Positions 18,911 through 26,146 of a stretch of 64,000 nt of DNA are shown here, one piece after another. The translations under genes and the position numbers were made by a program. Origin of the DNA: Prosthecobacter sp. (GTDB taxonomy: Bacteria; Verrucomicrobiota; Verrucomicrobiia; Verrucomicrobiales; Verrucomicrobiaceae); contig JAIPJY010000028.1 of NCBI GenBank assembly GCA_021733925.1, positions 1 to 64,000 on the forward strand, in the 5' to 3' direction. Within the stretch, counting starts at the first letter, position 1. Each line of letters starts with the position of its first letter. The notes under the pieces were generated by a model. The model did not search any database and was not told the origin of the DNA. It saw nothing but the letters and a program-made list of their open reading frames with translations.

Positions 18911-20323
18911 ATGAAAATCGTCGTCTTCGCGCTGCTGATTCTTGCGCCCTCACTTTTTGCTCAAACGAAAACGCTGCGTGCCGGAGCGGCGGCGGTGGAC
19001 ATCACTCCCACCGAGTTTCCCATGAACATGCCGGGAGGATTCAGTGCGAATGCGGCGAACAAGGCGCATGATCCGTTTCATGCCCGTGCTCTGGTGCTCG
19101 ATGATGGAACAACGACGCTAGCGATGGTGGTGGTGGACGTTCTGGGTGCGGGTCCGGATGTGCTCGATGAAGCGAAGGCCATCGCAGCGGCAAAGACAGG
19201 GATGTCGGCGGACAAAATGCTCATCAGCTCCACGCATACGCACAGCGGGCCTTCAGTGAACACACGCAGCGAAGTGGCGGCGCGTTATTACAAACGGTTT
19301 GTCGAGGGAATCGCCGAGTCGATCATCCAGGCGCATGCAGCCTTGCGACCAGCGTCTGTTGGTGCTGCGGCGCATCCGCTTCCTGATGAAGTTTTCAATC
19401 GGCGCTGGTATCTGAAGCCGGGGAAAATGCCGCTGAATCCGTTTGGTCGCATGGACAAGGTGAAGATGAATCCGGGCACCAGTCCAGATGTGATTGATCA
19501 TCCTGCCGGCCCCACAGACCCCGACATCACGATCATTTCGGTGCAGGATGCCAAGCGGAAGCCTATCGCCCTGTATGCGAACTACTCGCTACATTACGTC
19601 GGGGGCGCGCCCAAAGGCGAGATGTCGGCGGATTACTTCGGTGAATTTGCCCGTGTCATGCCTTCGCGAGTGCGTGGTGATGAAAACTTCGTGGCCATGA
19701 TGTCCAACGGTACCTCCGGGGACATCAACAACATCCCCTTTGGCGTGACGCGTCCGCCGCGTGAGTCGTTTGAGCAGATTCGCATCGTGGCGCAAAAGGC
19801 TGCGGACACGGCTTGGTTTGCACAGCAGAAAATTGAAAAACATCGGGGTGATGTGACGCTGGGCATGCTGCAGCGCGAGATCACGTTGAAATATCGCCGT
19901 CCATCGGAACAGGATGTTGCGGAGGCGAGGGCGGTGCTCGCTGTGAAAGACAAGGAGGCTATCGAGAAAATGCCGCGTCTGGCGAAAAATTACGCGGGCA
20001 GTGTTGTCGCTGCGGCGGATCGCCAAGAGGAAACGATTACGGTGCAGATTCAAGCCATTCGCATCGGTGACATTGCTGTGTGCGGCATTCCATTTGAGAC
20101 CTTTGTCGAAATCGGTCTCGATTTGAAAAAGCGCAGTCCGTTTCCGCAGACGATGGTCGTCGGTCTGGCGAATGGCCGCCACGGCTATCTGCCTACTTTT
20201 GAGCAGCACAAGCTCGGAGGCTACGAGACCTGGCTCGGCACGAACAAAGTCCAGGAAGACACCAGTGTCATTCTCACGGACAACCTGCTGGAGATGATGG
20301 CGGAATTGAAGAAGGCGGAGTGA
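18911..20323 (+). CDS. Neutral ceramidase-like secreted protein, second paralog
   Basis: 470 residues from the ATG at 18911, preceded by GGAAGAG as a ribosome binding site. The signal peptide is MKIVVFALLILAPSLFA. Ceramidase-type motifs are AAAVDITP, ISSTHTHSGPSVN, ANYSLHYVG, SNGTSGDINN and GLANGRHGYLPT. It keeps the His residues of the expected metal site. It differs clearly from the copy at 12594, so this is not a recent duplication. It is last in the plus-strand run and converges on the histidine kinase gene with only 6 bp between them. Confidence 0.83.
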   Translation: MKIVVFALLILAPSLFAQTKTLRAGAAAVDITPTEFPMNMPGGFSANAANKAHDPFHARALVLDDGTTTLAMVVVDVLGAGPDVLDEAKAIAAAKTGMSADKMLISSTHTHSGPSVNTRSEVAARYYKRFVEGIAESIIQAHAALRPASVGAAAHPLPDEVFNRRWYLKPGKMPLNPFGRMDKVKMNPGTSPDVIDHPAGPTDPDITIISVQDAKRKPIALYANYSLHYVGGAPKGEMSADYFGEFARVMPSRVRGDENFVAMMSNGTSGDINNIPFGVTRPPRESFEQIRIVAQKAADTAWFAQQKIEKHRGDVTLGMLQREITLKYRRPSEQDVAEARAVLAVKDKEAIEKMPRLAKNYAGSVVAAADRQEETITVQIQAIRIGDIAVCGIPFETFVEIGLDLKKRSPFPQTMVVGLANGRHGYLPTFEQHKLGGYETWLGTNKVQEDTSVILTDNLLEMMAELKKAE

Positions 20324-20329
20324 AGGGTG

Positions 20330-21769
20330 CTAAGCCGCAGGCAGGAAAATGATGATTTCGAGGCCGGTCGGCTCGCACAAGCGAGCGGTCACGGTGCCAC
20401 GGCAGGCTTCAATGCAGCGCTTGGTGATGGCTAGGCCGAGGCCGCTGCCGCCGGTGGAGCGGCGGCGTGCAGCCTCCGGGCGATAGAACGGCTCGAACAA
20501 ACGTGGCAAGGTTTCTGGTGGCACGCCGGGGCCTTGATCGGAGATGAGGATGATGATGTTGCCGTCCTGTTGATTGGCACAAATTTGAACGGGACCGGCT
20601 TCAGCGGCGTAGCGGGCGGCATTGCGCAGGATGTTGCCGATGGCGCGGTCGAGTGCGTCGCGCAGCGAATGCACCTGCAGCCCATTGGGCACGTTGAGTT
20701 GAACATCTGCTTCAGGCGCTTCACGAGCGATGACGGAGACGATCAGTTCATGCAAGTTGATGTCCTCGGCGGTTTCGCGTTCGGGCAGTGTCTCGGATTT
20801 GGAGAAGACGAGCACCTCTTCGACCAGCCTTGCCATGTGCTGGAGTTCGGCGTCGAGTTTTTGCAGGTAACCCGACTGTTCCGGCGTGCTGCGTTGTTCC
20901 ACCACACCAAGCGCCATCTGCATGCGCGCAATCGGTGAGCAGAGCTCATGCGCCACGTCTGCGGTGATGCGCCGCTGCTGCGCGACGTATTCGCCGAGCT
21001 GCGCGGCCATGGTGTTTACGGAGGATGAGAGCTCGCCCAACTCGTCGTTGCGGCTGCGCGAGACACGTTCCCCGAAGTTTCCCTGAGCGATGCGACCTGC
21101 GGCCTGGTTGAGCTTTCCGATGAAACCGGTGATGCCGCGAACGAAGGGCATCCAGACGAGTGCGGAGAGCAGCAGCGCTGCAGTGGCGAGTCCGAGCCAG
21201 GGCCATAGATCAAAGAACAGGCCGCCGCCGGTAATGGTGTTTGATACCATGAGCAGGGTCAGCGGGCGGTGGTCGCTCTGCTGGGTAAGGTCGAGATGAA
21301 CACCGGCCCAGTAATGTGCGGGATCGCCGGCGCGCAGCAAGAAGCGCGGCTTGGGTGGGGCATCGGCGGGTCTTTTTCTGACAACGCCAGGCGGCGGGCG
21401 TCGCGGTGGTGGGCGGTCGTTCGGACTGCGCTTGTCGATGAGCTTCGGCAGCACTTCCGCAGGAACTTGCACGCTGGTGCCCATGACCTGGGTGCCTGCA
21501 CTGCTGAACAAGGCGAATGTCACGTCATACTGTGCTCCGTGCTGGTGCAGGGCAGCAGGCCATTCCTGTTCGGGGAGCTGAGAGAGCTCGTCAGTGAGGC
21601 TGTCGCCGATGGCGGAGACGCGTTCGCCGGCTTCTCCAGAAAGCATCCAGTCCAGGCTCATGCGAAACTGCATGCCTAGGAATCCGAACACGAGCAATGC
21701 CAGCACCAGCAGATTCACCCCGAACCAGAGGAGGATCTTCAGATAGAGAGGCAGGTGCAGGCGGCTCAT
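20330..21769 (-). CDS. Two-component sensor histidine kinase
   Basis: 479 residues. TM1 is at about 12-34, followed by a ~150-residue periplasmic domain with an unusual Pro/Arg-rich stretch (about 118-142). TM2 is at about 188-208, then HAMP. In HisKA the phospho-acceptor is His274 in ADVAHELCSP; the Cys in place of the usual Arg/Lys is uncommon but tolerated. The HATPase domain has NILRNAARYA (N box), DQGPGVP (G1) and GGSGLGLAI (G2). It is transcribed after the response regulator gene, 6 bp downstream of it. The architecture is CpxA/EnvZ-like, but the stimulus cannot be read from the sequence. Confidence 0.92.
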   Translation of the reverse strand: MSRLHLPLYLKILLWFGVNLLVLALLVFGFLGMQFRMSLDWMLSGEAGERVSAIGDSLTDELSQLPEQEWPAALHQHGAQYDVTFALFSSAGTQVMGTSVQVPAEVLPKLIDKRSPNDRPPPRRPPPGVVRKRPADAPPKPRFLLRAGDPAHYWAGVHLDLTQQSDHRPLTLLMVSNTITGGGLFFDLWPWLGLATAALLLSALVWMPFVRGITGFIGKLNQAAGRIAQGNFGERVSRSRNDELGELSSSVNTMAAQLGEYVAQQRRITADVAHELCSPIARMQMALGVVEQRSTPEQSGYLQKLDAELQHMARLVEEVLVFSKSETLPERETAEDINLHELIVSVIAREAPEADVQLNVPNGLQVHSLRDALDRAIGNILRNAARYAAEAGPVQICANQQDGNIIILISDQGPGVPPETLPRLFEPFYRPEAARRRSTGGSGLGLAITKRCIEACRGTVTARLCEPTGLEIIIFLPAA

Positions 21770-21775
21770 GGTTGA

Positions 21776-22486
21776 TCAGCGGCTTGGAGTGACGAGCTGG
21801 TAGCCATAGCCGCGCACGGTTTTGATGAACTGCGGGTTCTTCGGGTCGTCCCCGAGTTTGCGGCGCAGCGTGGAAATGTGCATGTCGATGGCACGGTCAA
21901 ACACATCCCATTCACGGTCGGCGACATCTTCAATGAGCTGCTCACGCGTGCGCACGCGGCCATGGGCTTTTGCCAGCGAGAGAAGCAGGCCAAATTCCGC
22001 CGGAGTGAGTTCTAGAGGGGCATCCCCAAGCACGACCACATGCGAATCCGCATTGATGCGCAACGGGCCGACAATGAGTTCTTTCATAGGTGCCTGCGGA
22101 GAAGTTTCAGCGACCCAACCGGAGCGCCGCAGCACGGCCCGCAGGCGGGCGAGGAGTTCACGCGACGAAAAAGTCTTGGGCAGATAGTCATCTGCACCGA
22201 GTTCGAGACCGACGATGCGGTCCACCTCTTCACCACGGCCTGTGAGCATCACGACCGGCACCTTGGATTTTGTGCGGATGCGGCGCAGCACTTCGAATCC
22301 ATCGCAGCCGGGCATCATCACATCGAGGATAATCGCATGCCAAGTCTCACTAGTGGCGCGCTCGGCTCCGCTGTTTCCCTCGTGTTCGCATGCGACCTCG
22401 AAACCCATCGGCTTCAAGTAATCCGCCACGAGCTGAGAAAGCTCGGTGTCGTCATCAATCACAAGGATGCGCGTGGCGGGTATCAC
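21776..22486 (-). CDS. OmpR-family response regulator
   Basis: 236 residues. The receiver domain has the acidic cluster at 11-13, phospho-acceptor Asp55 (IILDVMMPG), a Thr in MLTGRG and the conserved Lys in DDYLPKTF. The C-terminal winged helix is of OmpR/PhoB type (LTPAEFGLLLSLA, VRTREQLIEDV, IDMHISTLRRKLGDD, TVRGYGYQL). It pairs with the adjacent histidine kinase. The gene is divergent from the kinase-like/vWA/PurA-like unit, and the two share a 253-bp control region. It may therefore regulate both directions, although no direct evidence is seen beyond an inverted repeat in that region. Confidence 0.93.
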   Translation of the reverse strand: MIPATRILVIDDDTELSQLVADYLKPMGFEVACEHEGNSGAERATSETWHAIILDVMMPGCDGFEVLRRIRTKSKVPVVMLTGRGEEVDRIVGLELGADDYLPKTFSSRELLARLRAVLRRSGWVAETSPQAPMKELIVGPLRINADSHVVVLGDAPLELTPAEFGLLLSLAKAHGRVRTREQLIEDVADREWDVFDRAIDMHISTLRRKLGDDPKNPQFIKTVRGYGYQLVTPSR

Positions 22487-22544
22487 GTGATGAATATCGC
22501 CAGCTGACCTGTGAATCGCGAGCTTCTTTACTGTTTGCTGACAA

Positions 22545-22585
22545 AAGAACTCGATCTTTGGAATGATGTTAAGAAATCAGTTCTT
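22545..22585. promoter_or_regulatory. Inverted repeat in divergent control region
   Basis: AAGAACT at 22545-22551 is matched by its reverse complement AGTTCTT at 22579-22585, with 27 bp between. It lies in the 253-bp space between the response regulator start (22486) and the kinase-like gene (22740). It could be a regulator site for either direction. The rest of the spacer shows no convincing -35/-10 pair. Confidence 0.3.
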
Positions 22586-22739
22586 GCCGTATCAGGCTGG
22601 CTTGTCATGCTCGATAAGCAAAGCCAATGAACCGGACAGTGATCCTATCCTACGTTAGAAACTCGTCGCGCCGAGCAGCATCATGCAATGGCTGCAGTGC
22701 TTTGAATCCGGGGCTGCGCTTCGAGGGAGGTCGCTTCTA

Positions 22740-23684
22740 ATGGCCTGGGTTGCAATCACCTGTCCGCAGTGCTCCGCGCCACTCCCGCGAGTGGCCATCT
22801 GGAGAGCCGTGAAATGCCCGTCTTGCGGCGCACTCATCAACCGGACGGAAGCGATGGTGCTGCGCGATTCGTTTCATCAGGCCCTGCTGCGTGCACGCCA
22901 AGGTCAAGGTGGTGCAGGAGCCGATCTTCAATGTGGTGGGGAGAGTTATCATGTGATCCAGACTCTGGGGAGCGGTGGAATATCCCAGGTCTATCTCGCC
23001 AGAAGAATCGGAGAGCAGCCTTTTCTGGCGACCATCAAGGTTTCTTCCTCGCCTGATGCTGCGGCCAGCTACGCCCGTGAGGCCGAAGTATTGCGTGAAC
23101 TGCAGGCATCCCAAAGCGGAGCGGCCAGCATTTATGCTGCCCAACGTCTGCCTGAAGTCATTACGCAAGGTCCGGTGGCGGGAGGTGCCTCCAAGCAGGC
23201 TCTGGTGCTGCGGCATCCCATCGGATACTGGGGAAGTCTGGCTGCATTGAGCGAGCGCTTTTCAAACGGCATCGATCCACGACATGCTGTGTGGATCTGG
23301 CGGCGGCTTCTGGATGTGCTGCATTTTTTGCATGCCCAAGGCTGGTCACATGGTGATGTGCGGCCTGAGCACGCGCTGGTGCATGTACAGGACCATGGCG
23401 TGCGTCTGATAGGATGGGCTTCGGCAAAAAGGAATGCGAGTGAGAGTGACCAATCCACGGATTTGCTGCGCTGCGCAAGGGTGGTGCGGGTTTTGGTGTG
23501 CGGGGCTGGCGGATCCGGCGTGATTCCACATGGAGTGCCCGCCGGCTTGACTGAGCTCTTGATGAGCGCGAGCGAGGACGAGAATTTTTGCCAAACACAG
23601 GGGGCGCATGGTCTGGATGTCTTGCTGCGAACTGCGGCTCAGGAAGCCTTCGGTGCGCCGTCGTTCCTGCCTTTGATCATTTAA
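22740..23684 (+). CDS. Zinc-ribbon protein kinase-like protein (probable pseudokinase)
   Basis: 314 residues. The ATG at 22740 is chosen because GGGAGG lies 9 bases upstream and the zinc ribbon then begins at residue 8; an ATG at 22683 is also in frame. The N-terminal ribbon has C8-x2-C11 and C26-x2-C29. The kinase-like domain starts near 73, with a glycine loop LGSGGISQVYLAR, Lys100 in ATIK and Glu114/116 in the C-helix. The catalytic loop is HGDVRPEH (Asp206 kept, Asn replaced by His). The DFG position reads GWA (LIGWASA), so the magnesium-binding Asp is missing. It probably binds ATP weakly or not at all, and may act as an adaptor. It is first in a three-gene unit. Confidence 0.72.
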   Translation: MAWVAITCPQCSAPLPRVAIWRAVKCPSCGALINRTEAMVLRDSFHQALLRARQGQGGAGADLQCGGESYHVIQTLGSGGISQVYLARRIGEQPFLATIKVSSSPDAAASYAREAEVLRELQASQSGAASIYAAQRLPEVITQGPVAGGASKQALVLRHPIGYWGSLAALSERFSNGIDPRHAVWIWRRLLDVLHFLHAQGWSHGDVRPEHALVHVQDHGVRLIGWASAKRNASESDQSTDLLRCARVVRVLVCGAGGSGVIPHGVPAGLTELLMSASEDENFCQTQGAHGLDVLLRTAAQEAFGAPSFLPLII

Positions 23685-23726
23685 CGTCACGATTCCGCAA
23701 ACAGACAACCTAACCACCAACACACC

Positions 23727-24692
23727 ATGGGATACGGAAACTACTCTTTAGCTGCTCACACCGCACTGATTGCCGGACGTTCGCATCAGGCACGTGCGGA
23801 AGTCTTCAGTCAAACGCAATGCCATGCACTCATGAATCCGAAAGGGCTCAAGGTGCGGGAATGCCGGGACAGCGCGGACCACCCCAATTCGCTGGGCATC
23901 GTCTTTGCCTTGGATGTCACGGGATCGATGGGAGACATCCCGCATCTGCTGGCAAAGCAGGAGCTGCCCAATCTGATGAAACTGCTCAACGCATGCGGAG
24001 AGGCGGACCCGCAGGTGATGTTCATGGCAGTGGGAGATGCCACCTCTGACCATGCCTCCTTGCAGGTGGGGCAGTTTGAAAGCACAGCGGAGCTGATGGA
24101 TCAGTGGCTGACCTGGAGCTATCTGGAAGGCGGTGGAGGTGGCAGCGGCCAGGAAAGTTATGAACTGGCGTTCTACATTGCCGCCCAACACACTGACATG
24201 GACAACTGGGTGAAGCGGAAGAAGAAGGGGTATCTCTTCATGACGGGTGACGAACTGCCTTACCCCGCCGTGTCACGCCATCAGATTGAGGCGCTTGTTG
24301 GTGAAAAGCTTGATGAAGATATTCCGATTGAAGAGGTGATCGCCGCTGCTGCGGAGAGCTACCATCTTTTCTTTCTGATTCCCGATGCGGGGCGGGCAAA
24401 GCGCTGCGGCCCTCGCTGGAGGCAACTTCTTGGAGATCACACCATCATCATGGAATCGCCAAGTGATGCGTGTACCGTGGCGGCTGCCATCGTGGGATTG
24501 ACCGAGGGGCGCATCCCAAGCCTCGAGGCCTTGGCGACAATCTTGTCCAACAATGGATTCAACCGCGATCATGTGGGATCAACCATTCGCGCTGTCCAAC
24601 CCTATGCCGCACTGCTCAACCTGACACCCCTGGCTTCAGCCAGCTCAGGAGCCGCGTCCGGGGATTCGTGGTGGAAGCGTTTGTTTGGGTGA
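23727..24692 (+). CDS. von Willebrand factor A-like domain protein
   Basis: 321 residues without a signal peptide or membrane segment, so cytosolic. The core strand FALDVTGSMGD puts Asp63, Thr65 and Ser67 in a MIDAS-like metal motif (the usual DxSxS with Thr in the second position). Further vWA-like features are VMFMAVGDATSDH, a Gly-rich GGGGGSGQES turn, and YLFMTGDE. The C-terminal ~100 residues are helical and of no family I recognise. It lies 42 bp after the kinase-like gene and 9 bp before the PurA-like gene. Cytosolic vWA proteins often act as metal-dependent scaffolds with ATPases or kinases, which fits its neighbours. Confidence 0.78.
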   Translation: MGYGNYSLAAHTALIAGRSHQARAEVFSQTQCHALMNPKGLKVRECRDSADHPNSLGIVFALDVTGSMGDIPHLLAKQELPNLMKLLNACGEADPQVMFMAVGDATSDHASLQVGQFESTAELMDQWLTWSYLEGGGGGSGQESYELAFYIAAQHTDMDNWVKRKKKGYLFMTGDELPYPAVSRHQIEALVGEKLDEDIPIEEVIAAAAESYHLFFLIPDAGRAKRCGPRWRQLLGDHTIIMESPSDACTVAAAIVGLTEGRIPSLEALATILSNNGFNRDHVGSTIRAVQPYAALLNLTPLASASSGAASGDSWWKRLFG

Positions 24693-24701
24693 TCTTCTCC
24701 T

Positions 24702-26054
24702 GTGAGTGAAACACGCTATGCATCGGTGCTGGGGCTTGGCTTTGGTGACTGCGGAAAGGGGATTTTCGTTGACGCACTGACGCGGCGCTGGCAGGCCCAT
24801 ACCGTTGTTCGTTTCAGCGGCGGAGCGCAGGCCGGGCATAATGTAGTGACCGCTGCAGAAGGCGGGCATTCGACACGGCACCACACGTTTTCACAGTTCG
24901 GCTCGGGGACACTGGAGCCGGGAACGCGCACGGTGCTGCTTGATCCGATGGTGCTGCATCCGACGGCCTTGCTCGTGGAGGCTGAGGCCTTGAGTCGCAT
25001 CGGTGTTCATGATGCACTCTCGCGTCTGATGATTGATGGGCGTTGTCGTATCACGACTCCCTATCATCAGGCAGCGGGAAGGGCGCGCGAGCTCCTGCGA
25101 GGTGAGGCGGTTCATGGAACCTGCGGTGTGGGTGTGGGAGAAACGGTGCGTCACGCGCTGGCTCATCCCGATCAGGCGATGCGGTATGCCGATCTGTCGG
25201 CTGCCAGTGCATCCCAGGTGCGGGTGCAACTCGACAAGCTTAACTCGATTCGAGAGACACTTTTCGCGGAGCTTGCTCTGCTGTGCCCAAGAAACGGGGA
25301 TGAGGCATTGGCGGTGGAGATGCAGACGTTGCAGGATGAGTCATTGGCCGGGAAATGGTTCAATGTGGCAAGAGCGCTGGCGCGCCAATGCGCTCCGGCG
25401 TCCATCGAGATGATGGGTGCTCAATTGAAGCAGCCCGGATGCGTATTGTTTGAGGGCGCGCAAGGCGTGCTCCTCGACGAATGGCGTGGTTTTCATCCCC
25501 ATACGACCTGGAGTTCCATCACCACGGCAGCAGTGGAAGCCGCTACCGCATGTTTTGATCTTGCCGCACCCTTCGAGCACTATGGTGTGCTGAGGTCCTA
25601 CCTCACTCGGCATGGTGCTGGCCCATTGCCGACACACGATGAATCGTTGAATGACTGGCTGCCCGAGCCGCACAACCACTCCGAGGGATGGCAAGGCCGA
25701 TTTAGGCGCGGGCACCCCGATGCCGTGCTTTTGCGCTACGCACTCGAAGTGACGGGTCCGCTGAATGGGCTGCTGGTCAGCCATCTGGATGTGTTTCAAC
25801 GCGGCATGCCGCTCAAGTGGTGTGAGAGTTATTCGACTGACTCATCGCCCTGCATTGAACGACTTCCTATTGGCGCCTGCGGTGACTTGTCACACCAGAG
25901 CATGCTGACCAAACTTCTCGAGAGTGCCCGACCACGGTATTCTTCGGACTCCATCCATTCGGACGGTGACTACCTAGGCCGCATTGCCGGTGTGACTGAG
26001 CTGCCGGTCATGCTGCGCTCCTACGGCAACACCAGCGCGGCTGTCCAGGGGTAG
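24702..26054 (+). CDS. Divergent adenylosuccinate synthetase (PurA)-like enzyme
   Basis: 450 residues from a GTG start 9 bp after the vWA stop; the E. coli enzyme has 432. The PurA fold is recognisable. LGLGFGDCGKGIFVD matches the P-loop-like GDEGKGK motif, keeping the catalytic-base Asp but with Glu to Cys. AGHN keeps the catalytic His, HGTCGVGVGE and FEGAQGVLLD follow, and TTWSS matches the IMP-site segment. The loop that binds aspartate in true PurA (ATTGR) reads GWQGR here. The GTP-specificity motif TKLD reads SHLD, keeping Asp. It is therefore probably not the housekeeping purine enzyme: it may ligate another acid, or act on a different nucleotide. Last gene of the three-gene unit. Confidence 0.8.
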   Translation: MSETRYASVLGLGFGDCGKGIFVDALTRRWQAHTVVRFSGGAQAGHNVVTAAEGGHSTRHHTFSQFGSGTLEPGTRTVLLDPMVLHPTALLVEAEALSRIGVHDALSRLMIDGRCRITTPYHQAAGRARELLRGEAVHGTCGVGVGETVRHALAHPDQAMRYADLSAASASQVRVQLDKLNSIRETLFAELALLCPRNGDEALAVEMQTLQDESLAGKWFNVARALARQCAPASIEMMGAQLKQPGCVLFEGAQGVLLDEWRGFHPHTTWSSITTAAVEAATACFDLAAPFEHYGVLRSYLTRHGAGPLPTHDESLNDWLPEPHNHSEGWQGRFRRGHPDAVLLRYALEVTGPLNGLLVSHLDVFQRGMPLKWCESYSTDSSPCIERLPIGACGDLSHQSMLTKLLESARPRYSSDSIHSDGDYLGRIAGVTELPVMLRSYGNTSAAVQG

Positions 26055-26146
26055 AGATGGTCGTCTGAGTGCGGTCTTGACGCAATCCTGACAAATCTCC
26101 GGCGATTCCTTGAAGCCGTTCTGACGCAGCGAGGGTTAGAGTCAGC

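Noticed and set aside
24702-26054. Housekeeping purA
   Set aside because: The aspartate-binding loop and parts of the first motif differ, and the neighbours are a vWA and kinase-like gene rather than purine genes.
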